Source: Akkermansiaceae bacterium (GTDB taxonomy: Bacteria > Verrucomicrobiota > Verrucomicrobiia > Verrucomicrobiales > Akkermansiaceae). Taken from it: a stretch of DNA of 64,000 nucleotides. The notes beneath the pieces were generated by a model that was not told the origin of the DNA, made no database searches, and saw only the letters and a program-made list of their open reading frames with translations. Of the stretch, positions 51,599 to 61,066 are shown piece after piece. Position numbers and translations under genes: made by a program. Numbering within the stretch: the stretch's first letter is position 1; every line of letters starts with the position of its first letter. Where the stretch lies: assembly GCA_024233135.1 (NCBI GenBank), contig JACKPZ010000004.1, positions 1 through 64,000 on the forward strand. Direction: 5' to 3'.

Positions 51599-54313
51599 TC
51601 ACGGATCAGCAATTTTCCGAAGGAATTCGTTCAGATCATAACACTCGACATGGGTTCCGGCATTCGTGACGAACAATCCAAGATCAGCAAGCACAGCCCT
51701 GCCCAACTTAGCCGCGTCGTTCATCGGTATTCCGACCCTCCGCCCCTCTCGCCAATCGGCTAGGACGAGAAGCGGCGGTTGGCCGGGAACGGTCGAGTCT
51801 ACCGTCACCCAAAGCGTTCTAAGCCTCTCGTCGATCCATCCCATCTCGACCGGTCGATAAGATGATTCGGAAGTAACGTCGACGGCGTCCATCCACTTCA
51901 ACGGGTAGTCACCCGGGTTGTTGTTTGCCGATGCTAGATAGGTTCGGCAAAGATTCCTGCCACCGGTTGGCACCTCAATCGCGAAAATCGCCATGTCACC
52001 TGATGCAATCTGAGTGATCAATCGGGTCTGCCTACCATTTGCCGCGCTTCGGGCTGGCGATCCCAACCTCGGCGGCTCGGGCAGATCAACCACCGATGGC
52101 ACACGAGATCTGCCGTCCGGACTCAATCGGGAAAAGTCGTAGAGCCCCGAGAGATCAGTTCGGAAAAAGCCGATTGCATCCTCCGAGAGCAATCCCCGGC
52201 TCAGGAAGATCGAGATTTCGTGGGATAAACGATTCCGGTCACCGCTCGCCATGATCCGATCTTCGTAGTCCATTTCCTTGTCCTCCCCATCGCTCCACTT
52301 GTCCGCGAAGGCGAATAAATCAGCAGGCGATTTGACACTGCCACCGAATTCGAAAGTATGGAAGTTTCGGGCCCCGTGAAACTGTTGGGAAAGACCGTCT
52401 TCAGGCAACCTGACAGACCCCGCTACTTTGAACGCGCTGTTTCCCCAGAACGTTCCACGCACCGATCCCGACGGACTCCGGCGGTTGTCCACCGCCCACC
52501 TGCCGCCGCGCATCTCGCGGCGCAGGAAGAGATCCCGCGTTAGAACACTCCAATTGCCGGTCTCCAGATCCAGAAAGAACCCTTTGCCTCCCGATCCGCA
52601 ACCGACGATGCACGAGCGGTTGTCCGGACTAAACGCCACGGATGCTCCGAAACGCATGCCATTGAAGCGACGCGATTGCACTTCTCCATTTCGATAGATA
52701 TCAGCCGGTTCCGAAGGACGCCAGACATCAATACTCTTCCCTGTTGAAGGGTCACATATCCAGACCGCCCCAACTTCAGACTCCTTTTCAAACGTTGCTT
52801 CCGGAAACGCTGCCACAAGCAATTCCTTTTCTTCGTTTCCAATTCCCCATCGTTCACAAACCGTCGCGGGAAAACGGCGGCAGTACAGCAGTCGGTCCGG
52901 ACGTGAACCCGAAGCCACGACTAGTTCCTCCGGATAATCGATTCTCCCCTTCGATTCCATTGCCTCCCATAACGGCTTTCCAGAGCGCAGGGCCTTCTCC
53001 AACCCGCGCTTGCCTGACTTGATTAGACGTTGCTCTCGCTCCGCCGCTTCGCTCATCTCATTCCTGATCTCCTCATCCGTCTTCGGGAGAAAGATGCGAC
53101 CCTTGCTGTCAGGTGACGCGAGATTCATCAGCGCGACATAGTAGTTTCGAAATCGGTCGTAACCGGCGGAATCACCCGGGTATTTCGGGCGCTCGAAATC
53201 GATTGGTTTCATGTAGCGGATCTGGAAGCCCGAACCGCCGGGATAGTCGTTCACCCGAAGACACGCCTCCCCCCAGTGATCAAGATTTTTGAATGAAATG
53301 GGAAGATGAGAGCGTTCCTCCATGATTTTCTTTACGACGGTGGCGGCATCGGATTTGCGGCACGCATCACGAAACACCAATTCCTCTTGTTCGTGATAGA
53401 GAAGGTCTGGCGATCCTTTCGAATCCAATGTGATTTGAAGTGTCGTGACCAAGCCCTGATTCGCTTGGTTCTTGGATCCCGCTCCCTTAAGGGTGATTGA
53501 CACCTGTGGCGACGGAGCATCCAGCGCAGACTCCTCGGTCGCGACATCTTCGATCCGTAGCCTCCCGACAAGCGAACCCGGACACATGCTTGATATCTCC
53601 TCCGGGGCCTGTCTGAGAATGGAATGAAAAAGGTTCTCTACGATGGCATACTCACGAGGATTGGAATTTGCATGGATTGAGAAATCGAACCCTCCGAAGA
53701 AACCTGCTCCAGAAGAAAACCTACAGATCCGGTCTTTCGGTTGAATTGGGACGGCCGTCCTCAGCGCCATGTCTTTCGTGGCCCTCTGGATTTCCCTTAG
53801 AATCCATGCGCCTGGATCCGATTTTCCCGCCCCGCTCGGATTCTTCAGTTCGACATCCGGGCTTCGACCATCCGGAGTGATGAATCTCAAATGGACATTG
53901 TCCCCAGTTCGCAGCCAATAGAATTCAATCACCGCGGAATTTTCAGAATCTCGAATCGACAATTCTCCGTAGAATCGAGGAGGGCGGGCCCCGGAGAAAT
54001 GAGCCAATTCCGCTGCCGCGATTGAAGATGCGGAGAAGATCCATGAGAGGAGCACCGGAAGAAGCAATTGGTGCAACCATTGCCTTTCCAATCCACGTGC
54101 CTGCTTCTTGCGGCTCACTTCTGGAGCGTTTCGATTCTGCCTCACGGGCAAGCCGCGACTCTCTCCTAGAGGCGTTTCTTCAATCGTCTTGGAATATCGT
54201 CCGAAGACCAAGGATCGTCCAAACAAGGAGGCCTCCACGACAAAGACATGCCTGGCCCAGGCAAGCTTGACTCCCCACATCTTTCCACCCCGAATTGGTC
54301 GTCTGCCATCCAT
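51599..54313 (-). CDS. Large secreted protein of unknown function
   Basis: A frame of 904 residues. A hydrophobic stretch, LLLPVLLSWIFSASSIAAA, at about 86-104 looks like a signal peptide, so the real start is probably the TTG at 54090 rather than an upstream ATG such as 54280. After it the chain is beta-rich; FGASVAFSPDNRSCIVGCGS and GFFLDLETGNW look like a propeller blade. No enzyme motif is evident. Codon use is more A/T-rich than in the flanking guaA and efflux genes, suggesting acquisition. It is convergent with the repeats and upstream efflux operon. Confidence 0.7.
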   Translation of the reverse strand: MDGRRPIRGGKMWGVKLAWARHVFVVEASLFGRSLVFGRYSKTIEETPLGESRGLPVRQNRNAPEVSRKKQARGLERQWLHQLLLPVLLSWIFSASSIAAAELAHFSGARPPRFYGELSIRDSENSAVIEFYWLRTGDNVHLRFITPDGRSPDVELKNPSGAGKSDPGAWILREIQRATKDMALRTAVPIQPKDRICRFSSGAGFFGGFDFSIHANSNPREYAIVENLFHSILRQAPEEISSMCPGSLVGRLRIEDVATEESALDAPSPQVSITLKGAGSKNQANQGLVTTLQITLDSKGSPDLLYHEQEELVFRDACRKSDAATVVKKIMEERSHLPISFKNLDHWGEACLRVNDYPGGSGFQIRYMKPIDFERPKYPGDSAGYDRFRNYYVALMNLASPDSKGRIFLPKTDEEIRNEMSEAAEREQRLIKSGKRGLEKALRSGKPLWEAMESKGRIDYPEELVVASGSRPDRLLYCRRFPATVCERWGIGNEEKELLVAAFPEATFEKESEVGAVWICDPSTGKSIDVWRPSEPADIYRNGEVQSRRFNGMRFGASVAFSPDNRSCIVGCGSGGKGFFLDLETGNWSVLTRDLFLRREMRGGRWAVDNRRSPSGSVRGTFWGNSAFKVAGSVRLPEDGLSQQFHGARNFHTFEFGGSVKSPADLFAFADKWSDGEDKEMDYEDRIMASGDRNRLSHEISIFLSRGLLSEDAIGFFRTDLSGLYDFSRLSPDGRSRVPSVVDLPEPPRLGSPARSAANGRQTRLITQIASGDMAIFAIEVPTGGRNLCRTYLASANNNPGDYPLKWMDAVDVTSESSYRPVEMGWIDERLRTLWVTVDSTVPGQPPLLVLADWREGRRVGIPMNDAAKLGRAVLADLGLFVTNAGTHVECYDLNEFLRKIADP

Positions 54314-54461
54314 CCAGGTTGGCTACCATTTCACGGTAGCTTGCTCAATTCCCAAACGCGCCACCAATCGAAACGGCCAGATACTGGATGCCGGTTCACC
54401 TGATCGCCGCCGAAGTTGACCAGTGTAGGCCGCTGCATCCGCCAATGGCGAAGCTCTCTCC

Positions 54462-55991
54462 TCACTCCCACTCGATGCTTGCGGGGGGCTTGGTGGAGAC
54501 GTCGTAGAGGACGCGGTTGATGCCTTTCACATCGTTGAGGATGCGGTGGCTGGTCTCGCGGAGAAGCTGGTAGGGTAGCTCGACCCAGTCGGCGGTCATG
54601 GCGTCTTCGGAAATGACGGCGCGCAGGGAGATCGCCCATTCGTAGGAACGTTCGTCACCTTTGACGCCGACGGTTTTCACCGGAACGAGGCCGGCGTAGG
54701 CCTGCCAGACTTTCTCATACCAGCCGTGCTCCTTGAGCTTGCCGATGAAGATGGCGTCGCAGTCGCGGATGATTTCGAGGCGGTCGGGAGTGACCACGCC
54801 CGGGCAGCGAACGGCGAGCCCGGGGCCGGGGAACGGATGACGATGGAGGATGTCGTGGGCGATGCCCAGTGAGGCGCCCAGCGCGCGGACTTCGTCTTTG
54901 AAGAGTTCCGCGAGGGGCTCCAACACCTTGCCCTGCGCCTGGAGTTCGAGGATGCGGTCGACCCGGTTGTGGTGGGTCTTGATTTTCGACGCCTTCGAGC
55001 GGGCGTTGGATGCGCTTTCGATGACGTCTGGATAGAGCGTGCCCTGGGCGAGCATCTCGGCATCGCCGACGGCATCCCAGAAGGTGTCGATGAACAGGTT
55101 GCCGATGATGACCCGTTTTTTCTCCGGATCGTCGACGCCCTCGAGAGCGCCGAGGAATCTCCCGGAGGCGTCCACCGTTTCGATCGGCACGCCCATGCGG
55201 TGGAAGTTGTTACGGACCTCCTCGCCCTCGTCTTTGCGCATCAGGCCGTGATCGACGAAGATGGCGCGCATGTTCACGCCGGCTTCGTGAAGCAACACGG
55301 CGAGCACGGTCGAGTCGACGCCGCCGGAGACGCCGCAGACGACCTGTTTGGTCCCGACCTTCTCGCGGATGCCGTCGATGATCTCGCGTTTCAGATCGTC
55401 GATGCGGAAGGGCAGCAGGCCCTTCGCATGGAGCAGGAAGTTATGGAGTATCCGGAGGCCTTCGTGGCTGTGGGTGACCTCCGGGTGGAACTGGATGCCG
55501 AAGAAACGCTCGTCCCATTGCAGGGAAACCGGGGTGCCGTGCTGGTTGCGGGCGATCACCTTGCTGCCCTCGGGCAGGTTCTTCACCGTGTCCGAGTGGC
55601 TCATCCACACCTGCGAGGAGGCGGAGATGCCTTCATAGAGTCCCTCGCACTTGTCGGGAAACAAATTGGCGGGACCGTATTCGCGTTTGTCGCTGGCCTC
55701 GACGCTGCCGCCGAATTTGATGTTGAGGAGCTGCATTCCATAACACACGCCGAGCACCGGCACGCCGAAGGCCTGCAGCGCCGCAAAGTCGAGATCCGGC
55801 GCGTCCGCCTCACTGGTGCTGCGCGGTCCGCCCGATAGAATGATGGCTCCGGGTTTCCCGATGTCCGGAAAATCCTCGACGGCGTAGAGTTTCGCGAAAA
55901 AGCCGATCTCGCGCACGCGGCGGACGATGAGCTGGGTATACTGCGAGCCGAAATCGATGACGGCGACGTGGTTGGTCTCGTGGGACTCCAT
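54462..55991 (-). CDS. guaA: GMP synthase (glutamine-hydrolysing)
   Basis: A 509-residue enzyme. The glutaminase part has the nucleophile Cys83 in GVCYGMQ, and His and Glu in HPEVTHS. The ATP-pyrophosphatase part has VSGGVDSTVLA. The C-terminal dimerisation domain ends DVSTKPPASIEWE, the universal terminus. It lies 58 bases after guaB on the same strand, as a purine operon. Confidence 0.97.
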   Translation of the reverse strand: MESHETNHVAVIDFGSQYTQLIVRRVREIGFFAKLYAVEDFPDIGKPGAIILSGGPRSTSEADAPDLDFAALQAFGVPVLGVCYGMQLLNIKFGGSVEASDKREYGPANLFPDKCEGLYEGISASSQVWMSHSDTVKNLPEGSKVIARNQHGTPVSLQWDERFFGIQFHPEVTHSHEGLRILHNFLLHAKGLLPFRIDDLKREIIDGIREKVGTKQVVCGVSGGVDSTVLAVLLHEAGVNMRAIFVDHGLMRKDEGEEVRNNFHRMGVPIETVDASGRFLGALEGVDDPEKKRVIIGNLFIDTFWDAVGDAEMLAQGTLYPDVIESASNARSKASKIKTHHNRVDRILELQAQGKVLEPLAELFKDEVRALGASLGIAHDILHRHPFPGPGLAVRCPGVVTPDRLEIIRDCDAIFIGKLKEHGWYEKVWQAYAGLVPVKTVGVKGDERSYEWAISLRAVISEDAMTADWVELPYQLLRETSHRILNDVKGINRVLYDVSTKPPASIEWE

Positions 55992-56049
55992 TGGTGGGAA
56001 AACGCTGAAATGTTGAAAAACTGAGATACTGAAAACCCGGGGCTTTGAA

Positions 56050-57504
56050 TCAACTGATCGGCTGATAGTTGGTCGGTTCCTCGGTGATGACGATGTCGTG
56101 GACGTGGCTTTCGCGCAGGCCGCCGGGGGTGATGCGGGTGAAGGTGGCGCGCTCGCGGAGTTCGTCGAGCGTGTTCGCGCCGACATATCCCATTCCGGAC
56201 TTGAGGCCGCCCATGAGCTGGAAGATCACGTCGGAAAGAGGGCCTTTGTAGGGCACGCGGCCTTCGACGCCCTCGGCGACGAGTTTGCCCGAACTGTTCT
56301 GGCCGTAGCGGTCGCCGGAGCCCTTCTGCATGGCACCGATGGAGCCCATGCCGCGATAGGATTTGAAGCGGCGGCCCTGATAGTGAACCGTCTGGCCCGG
56401 GCTCTCGCGGGTGCCAGCGAGCAAGGAGCCGAGCATGACGAGGTCGGCACCGGCGGCGATGGCTTTCACGATGTCGCCGGAATAGCGGATGCCACCGTCG
56501 GCGATGACCTTGACGCCGTTCGCACGGCAGTGGTCGGCGACATTGCGGATGGCGGTGAACTGCGGCATGCCCACACCAGAGATGACGCGGGTGGTGCAGA
56601 TCGAACCCGGACCAACCCCCACTTTGACGGCGCTGGCGCCGGCGGAAACGAGATCCTTTGCCCCTTGCTCGGTCACCACGTTGCCGGCGACGACCGGAAC
56701 ATCGGACAGGGCCCGCAGTTTCCCGATCACATCGAGCACGTGTTTGGTGTGGCCGGTGGCGGCATCGATGAAGAGGGCGTCCGCGCCGGCTTCGATGAGC
56801 GCTTCGCCGCGGTCGATGCAGTCCGGACCAACGCCGACGGCGGCACCGCAACGAAGACGTCCCTGGGCGTCCTTGGCGGAGTTCGTGAAAGTGATGCGCT
56901 TCTCGATGTCGGACCCGGTGATCAGTCCGACAAGGTGGCCGGCGTCGTCGACGAGCGGCAGTTTCTCGATGCGGTTCTGATAGAGGATGCGGCGCGCCTG
57001 CTCGAGGCTGGTGTTCGGCGGGGCGGTGACGAGTTTCTCCCGGGGGGTCATCACCTCGGCCACCGTGGCGTTCGGTTTGTCGAGATACCGGACATCGCGC
57101 CCGGTGACCATGCCTTCGAGCACCTCGTTTTCGTCCACCACGGGAAATCCGGAAAAGCCATTGCGGGCCATGAGCTCGCGGACGTGATCGATGGTGTCTT
57201 CCTTGCGTACGGTGAGCGGCTTGAGGATCACCGCGTTTTCCGAACGTTTCACCCGGGAAACCATGGTCACCTGCTCGTCAATCGGGCAGGCGCGGTGGAT
57301 CACGCCCATGCCGCCCTCGCGGGCGAGCGCGATGGCGAGGTCGTGTTCGGAGACGGTGTCCATCGCCGCGGAAACGACCGGAATGAACAACGGAATGCCT
57401 GCCGTCACATGGGTGGAAAGGTCCGCCTGACCGGGCAAAACGCCGCTCAAAGCAGGCACCAAAAGCACGTCATCAAAGGAAAGTCCGAGGGAAATCTCCG
57501 CCAT
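56050..57504 (-). CDS. guaB: IMP dehydrogenase
   Basis: A 484-residue enzyme converting IMP to XMP. It starts LGLSFDDVLLVPALS. Two CBS domains sit at about 95-205 (FSGFPVVDE and KLPLVDDAG). The catalytic Cys is in GVGPGSICTTRV near 303, followed by the mobile flap region KGSGDRYGQ. It is upstream of guaA and probably co-transcribed. Confidence 0.97.
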   Translation of the reverse strand: MAEISLGLSFDDVLLVPALSGVLPGQADLSTHVTAGIPLFIPVVSAAMDTVSEHDLAIALAREGGMGVIHRACPIDEQVTMVSRVKRSENAVILKPLTVRKEDTIDHVRELMARNGFSGFPVVDENEVLEGMVTGRDVRYLDKPNATVAEVMTPREKLVTAPPNTSLEQARRILYQNRIEKLPLVDDAGHLVGLITGSDIEKRITFTNSAKDAQGRLRCGAAVGVGPDCIDRGEALIEAGADALFIDAATGHTKHVLDVIGKLRALSDVPVVAGNVVTEQGAKDLVSAGASAVKVGVGPGSICTTRVISGVGMPQFTAIRNVADHCRANGVKVIADGGIRYSGDIVKAIAAGADLVMLGSLLAGTRESPGQTVHYQGRRFKSYRGMGSIGAMQKGSGDRYGQNSSGKLVAEGVEGRVPYKGPLSDVIFQLMGGLKSGMGYVGANTLDELRERATFTRITPGGLRESHVHDIVITEEPTNYQPIS

Positions 57505-57606
57505 GGCGGAGTCAACAGAGGCCCCCTCCCCCGCGCAAGCCCGAATCCGCGGGCTCCGGGATTTTCCCTGCTGGCGTGCGGCGCGGATTCAGGCTACGGG
57601 TGACCC

Positions 57607-58632
57607 ATGGATCGCCGCGCATGGCTGAAACTCGCCGGTTCCTCGCTGGCGGCCGGACTCAGCGGCTGCGGCGGCGGGGTTGCGGAAACGCGCGCCCCGA
57701 CGGTGAACCGCCGCCTTGTGGCGTCCTACGGCGGCGCGGGATTCGGCATCTGGCAGGACGGCCGTCTGCTCGACGGCGAGCAACTCGGAAACCGCCTCGG
57801 ATCGCTCAGCCTCACGAAGGCCGTCGCCGGACTCGCCGTCACCCGCGCGGTGGCGGAAGGCTGGCTGAGCCCGGACGCGCCCCTCGGCGGCGAGCTCTCC
57901 GAGTGGCGAGGTGACCCGGCGAAGTCGCGGATCACCGTGCGAATGCTGGTGAACCAAAGCGCCGGCCTCGCACCGTCGCCGACCGCTCTTTACCACGGCG
58001 TGGTCCCGGACAAGGGACGGGTGGCCCTGCAGCTTCCGCTGCTCGATTCGCCCGGCACGCGCTTCCGTTACGGCCCCGTCTGTTGGGAGGTGCTGGCCGA
58101 GTTGATGCACCGCAAGCTCAAGGCGCAGGGGAGCACGCTGGAGTCGTTCGTTTCCCGGCTCACCGGCCGGATCGGCGCGTCGAGCCCGGAGTGGCGCAGC
58201 GACGGCAAGGGGCGTTTCTATCTCTCGACGGGCGCCGAGTTCAGCGTGCGGGACCTCGGGCGGGTCGGCCGGGTGATCGGGAAACTCGCCGCCGGCGAAA
58301 ACGAGGCGGGACTCGACGCCGCGGTCTTCCACGACCTTTCCTCGCCGCGCGCGGCCAATCCGATGTTCGGCGCGGGCATCTGGTGGAACCGCAACGCCCG
58401 CAAATCCGGCGCCTTCGCCGTCGAGCCCGAGAAGGTCCTCGATGGTGTGCACGCCCCGTCGTTTTGGAACCGCGCGTGCCTCGACCCGCAGGTGTCCCCG
58501 CTCTGGCTCGCGCTGGTGGGCTCCGGCGGAAAGCGCATCTACGTGCTGCCCGGTGAGAATCTGGTGATCGCCCGCCTCGGACGCTCGTATTCGTGGAGCG
58601 ACCGCGCGTTTCTCGCGTCGCTCAACGCTTGA
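57607..58632 (+). CDS. Serine hydrolase (beta-lactamase-like), exported
   Basis: A 341-residue protein. The N-terminus MDRRAWLKLAGSSLAAGLSGC combines a twin-arginine-like RRAWLK with a lipobox (Cys21). The active-site SxxK appears as SLTK in GSLSLTKAVAGLAV near 67. This is the class C/esterase-type serine hydrolase fold, which also has YxN-like RFRYGPVCWE later. Substrate unknown; could be a peptidase or esterase. Convergent overlap of 11 bases with the next lipoprotein. Confidence 0.75.
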   Translation: MDRRAWLKLAGSSLAAGLSGCGGGVAETRAPTVNRRLVASYGGAGFGIWQDGRLLDGEQLGNRLGSLSLTKAVAGLAVTRAVAEGWLSPDAPLGGELSEWRGDPAKSRITVRMLVNQSAGLAPSPTALYHGVVPDKGRVALQLPLLDSPGTRFRYGPVCWEVLAELMHRKLKAQGSTLESFVSRLTGRIGASSPEWRSDGKGRFYLSTGAEFSVRDLGRVGRVIGKLAAGENEAGLDAAVFHDLSSPRAANPMFGAGIWWNRNARKSGAFAVEPEKVLDGVHAPSFWNRACLDPQVSPLWLALVGSGGKRIYVLPGENLVIARLGRSYSWSDRAFLASLNA

Positions 58633-59704
58633 CGGCAACGATCAGGTTCGCATCGGCCGGATCATAGTGGTATCCGGAGCCGAAGTTCAGCGGGCTCGAC
58701 AGGTTCGCATCGTAGGCGGCCTTGAGCTCCGCCTGGGCATGCTTCGCGAACAACGCGATCGGCGCCTCGTAGTTGCCGAAGTATCGGATGTTCCACTGGT
58801 TCGCGTCGAAGTGGCGGATCGGGATGCCCGAGTCGTCCTGGACGATCGCGCTCGAGTTCGAGAGGAAGAAGTTGCGCGCCTTCGAGAAACGGTCGTCGTG
58901 CATCAGATACGAAGCCGCCTTGAAATACGTGACTCCCCTGCCCTGCGCGGCGAGCCATTGCTGATAGGAGTCGTTGAATCCGCCGTTCGAGAGATCGCCG
59001 GAGACATAGGTCGCACGATGGCCGCCATTCTCGTCCTGATACCGGATTTCCAGACCTTGGTATCCGCCCACCGAGGTGCCGGATACGGATTTCACCTCGC
59101 CGCCCATGAGCGCGATCGAGCCGAGCATGATGGGCGTCACGCCGCGCAACGAACTGCGGTCGAGGTCCGACTTCATATCCTCGGTGATGAAATACCCGAC
59201 GCGGAGCTGGGTTTTGGTGGCGCGGCGGTAGGCGGGCAGCGCGCCCAGCACCTCCTCCGGCGGCAGCGATTCGAGCGCCGGCACCTCCCCCGCCTTTTCG
59301 AGGCCCATCAGGTTGTATTGCGAGGCGCGGGGAAACATCGCGGACGCATAGAGCAGGTCGGGACCACCGAACGGATAGTTGACCACCTTGTAGGGCGCCA
59401 CGTTGTCCCACGACCATGCTTTCATCCGCCCGACGCGCCGGCTGGCGAGTTGTCTCCACACCGCCCGCATCTCGAGTTGGTGGTCCTGATATTGCGCGGT
59501 CTGCTGGAGGCGCGACAGGCGCTCGCCGTGGCGCACCGGCTTTCCGGCGAGGAAGAGGGCGACGTCGTTGGCGTCGGCAATGCCGCCCACGGTTTTGAAT
59601 TCCGGCGGCGGATCGTCGAGATATTGGACCTGGCCTTTCTTTTTCGACGGTGCGCAGGACGCGGCGAACGCGAGCAGCGCGATGGGAACGATTCGGAGGT
59701 TCAT
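58622..59704 (-). CDS. Lipoprotein of unknown function
   Basis: A 360-residue lipoprotein (MNLRIVPIALLAFAASC, Cys17). The mature part is rich in aromatic residues (RYFGNYEAPIALFAKHAQ) with conserved-looking FGGPDLLYASAMFPRAS and TPIMLGSIALMGGEVKSV. It may be an outer-membrane-facing or periplasmic enzyme, but no family is recognised. The ATG overlaps the permease stop as ATGA. Confidence 0.7.
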   Translation of the reverse strand: MNLRIVPIALLAFAASCAPSKKKGQVQYLDDPPPEFKTVGGIADANDVALFLAGKPVRHGERLSRLQQTAQYQDHQLEMRAVWRQLASRRVGRMKAWSWDNVAPYKVVNYPFGGPDLLYASAMFPRASQYNLMGLEKAGEVPALESLPPEEVLGALPAYRRATKTQLRVGYFITEDMKSDLDRSSLRGVTPIMLGSIALMGGEVKSVSGTSVGGYQGLEIRYQDENGGHRATYVSGDLSNGGFNDSYQQWLAAQGRGVTYFKAASYLMHDDRFSKARNFFLSNSSAIVQDDSGIPIRHFDANQWNIRYFGNYEAPIALFAKHAQAELKAAYDANLSSPLNFGSGYHYDPADANLIVAVKR

Positions 59705-61023
59705 GGGGATGGCTTGGTTGGACGGACGTTCAGCGTTTTCAGGGGGAAATACAACATCCATGCGACGAGGCAGGTCGCGAGTCCGGACAGCGTCGGGACG
59801 GGCTCCGCGATGAGCGAGCGCACGACCACGAACGACGCCATCGCGAGGAACACCAGCGGCGGCAGCGGATACCACGGGCAACGGAAGGCCCCCGCGCGTT
59901 CCGGATGCCGTCGCAACACGAAGATGCCCGCCACGGTGAGGAACGAACAAACGGTGAGGCCGATCTGCGTGTATTCGAGCAGCGTCTTGAAATCGCCGAT
60001 CAGGATGAAGCCGAGGGCGAGCGAGGACTGGAACAGGATGGCACGGGCCGGCACGCCACCTTGGTTCGGGCGGGCCAGCCACCGCAGCGGCGCGATGTCC
60101 CGCCCCATCGCCTGCAAGACCCGCGGGCCGGCCCAGACGAGCGCGCTCACCGTGGCGAGCAGGCCGACCGCCAGCACGCCGCTGAACCAACGCGCCGCTC
60201 CCTCGCCGAACAGGGAAACCGCGGCGACGTGACCGACTTCCAGTTTTCCCGCGAGTTCTCCGGTGGGCGCCGCACGCAGAAACGCCGCGTTGAGGGCGAG
60301 ATACAACACGGTCACGACCAAGGTCCCTAGCACCAGCGCGCGCGGCAGGTTTTTCCGCACATCCTCGATTTCATCCAGGATGTAGACCGCCGCGTTCCAG
60401 CCCGAGTAGGCGTAGAACACATACAACAACGAGACGGCGAAGCTCGCCTGGAGCACCAGCGCGAGATCCGCCGATGGATCGATCGACCACCGGATGTCAC
60501 CATGCCCCGGAAGGAACAACGAGGCCGCGATGAAGCCGACGATCAACACGAGCTTCAGGATGGTCGATACCGTTTGGAACCACGCGCTCGACCTCAGGCT
60601 GCACAAGTGCGCGAGGGTCACCAGGGCGAGCGCCGCGATGGATACAGCCTTTGCCGGCAGCACCTCCCAGGCCCTGTGACCGTAGACGCCGAGCGGAAGC
60701 GCCGCGAGCGCGGTGGGAGCCGCGAAGCCGATGACCGCGGACAGCAGCCCCGCCATCCAGCCGAGCGAGGGGTGGAACAGAACCGACAGGAAATGATACT
60801 CGCCGCCCGATTTCGGAAGAGCGGAGCCGATCTCCGCATACGACAGCGCGCCGCACAGGGCGAGCAATCCCCCGAGCGCCCACAGCAGCATCAGGGCAGG
60901 GCCGGACGGGATGTCGCCCACTTGGAAACCCAGGCTGGTGAACACGCCGGTGCCCACCATGCTCGCGACCACGAGCGCGGCGACGGGAAGCATCCGGACA
61001 CGGCTGGATCGCTCGGGCACCAT
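59701..61023 (-). CDS. Amino acid permease (APC superfamily)
   Basis: A 440-residue inner-membrane protein with about 12 hydrophobic helices. MLPVAALVVASMVGTGVFTSLG is the APC start with the unwound substrate-binding GTGVF. Later helices include FYAYSGWNAAVYILDE, the APC helix 6 signature. Substrate not predictable. Starts at the ATG at 61023. The next gene overlaps by four bases. Confidence 0.88.
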   Translation of the reverse strand: MVPERSSRVRMLPVAALVVASMVGTGVFTSLGFQVGDIPSGPALMLLWALGGLLALCGALSYAEIGSALPKSGGEYHFLSVLFHPSLGWMAGLLSAVIGFAAPTALAALPLGVYGHRAWEVLPAKAVSIAALALVTLAHLCSLRSSAWFQTVSTILKLVLIVGFIAASLFLPGHGDIRWSIDPSADLALVLQASFAVSLLYVFYAYSGWNAAVYILDEIEDVRKNLPRALVLGTLVVTVLYLALNAAFLRAAPTGELAGKLEVGHVAAVSLFGEGAARWFSGVLAVGLLATVSALVWAGPRVLQAMGRDIAPLRWLARPNQGGVPARAILFQSSLALGFILIGDFKTLLEYTQIGLTVCSFLTVAGIFVLRRHPERAGAFRCPWYPLPPLVFLAMASFVVVRSLIAEPVPTLSGLATCLVAWMLYFPLKTLNVRPTKPSP

Positions 61024-61066
61024 CCCACCTAACACCGCGGGCGGGATTCTCAAGCGCAACCGTCGA

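Noticed and set aside
51265..51612. Short minus-strand peptides containing repeated PGKKPKNP-like text
   Set aside because: They come from translation of the palindromic repeats and are not supported as genes.
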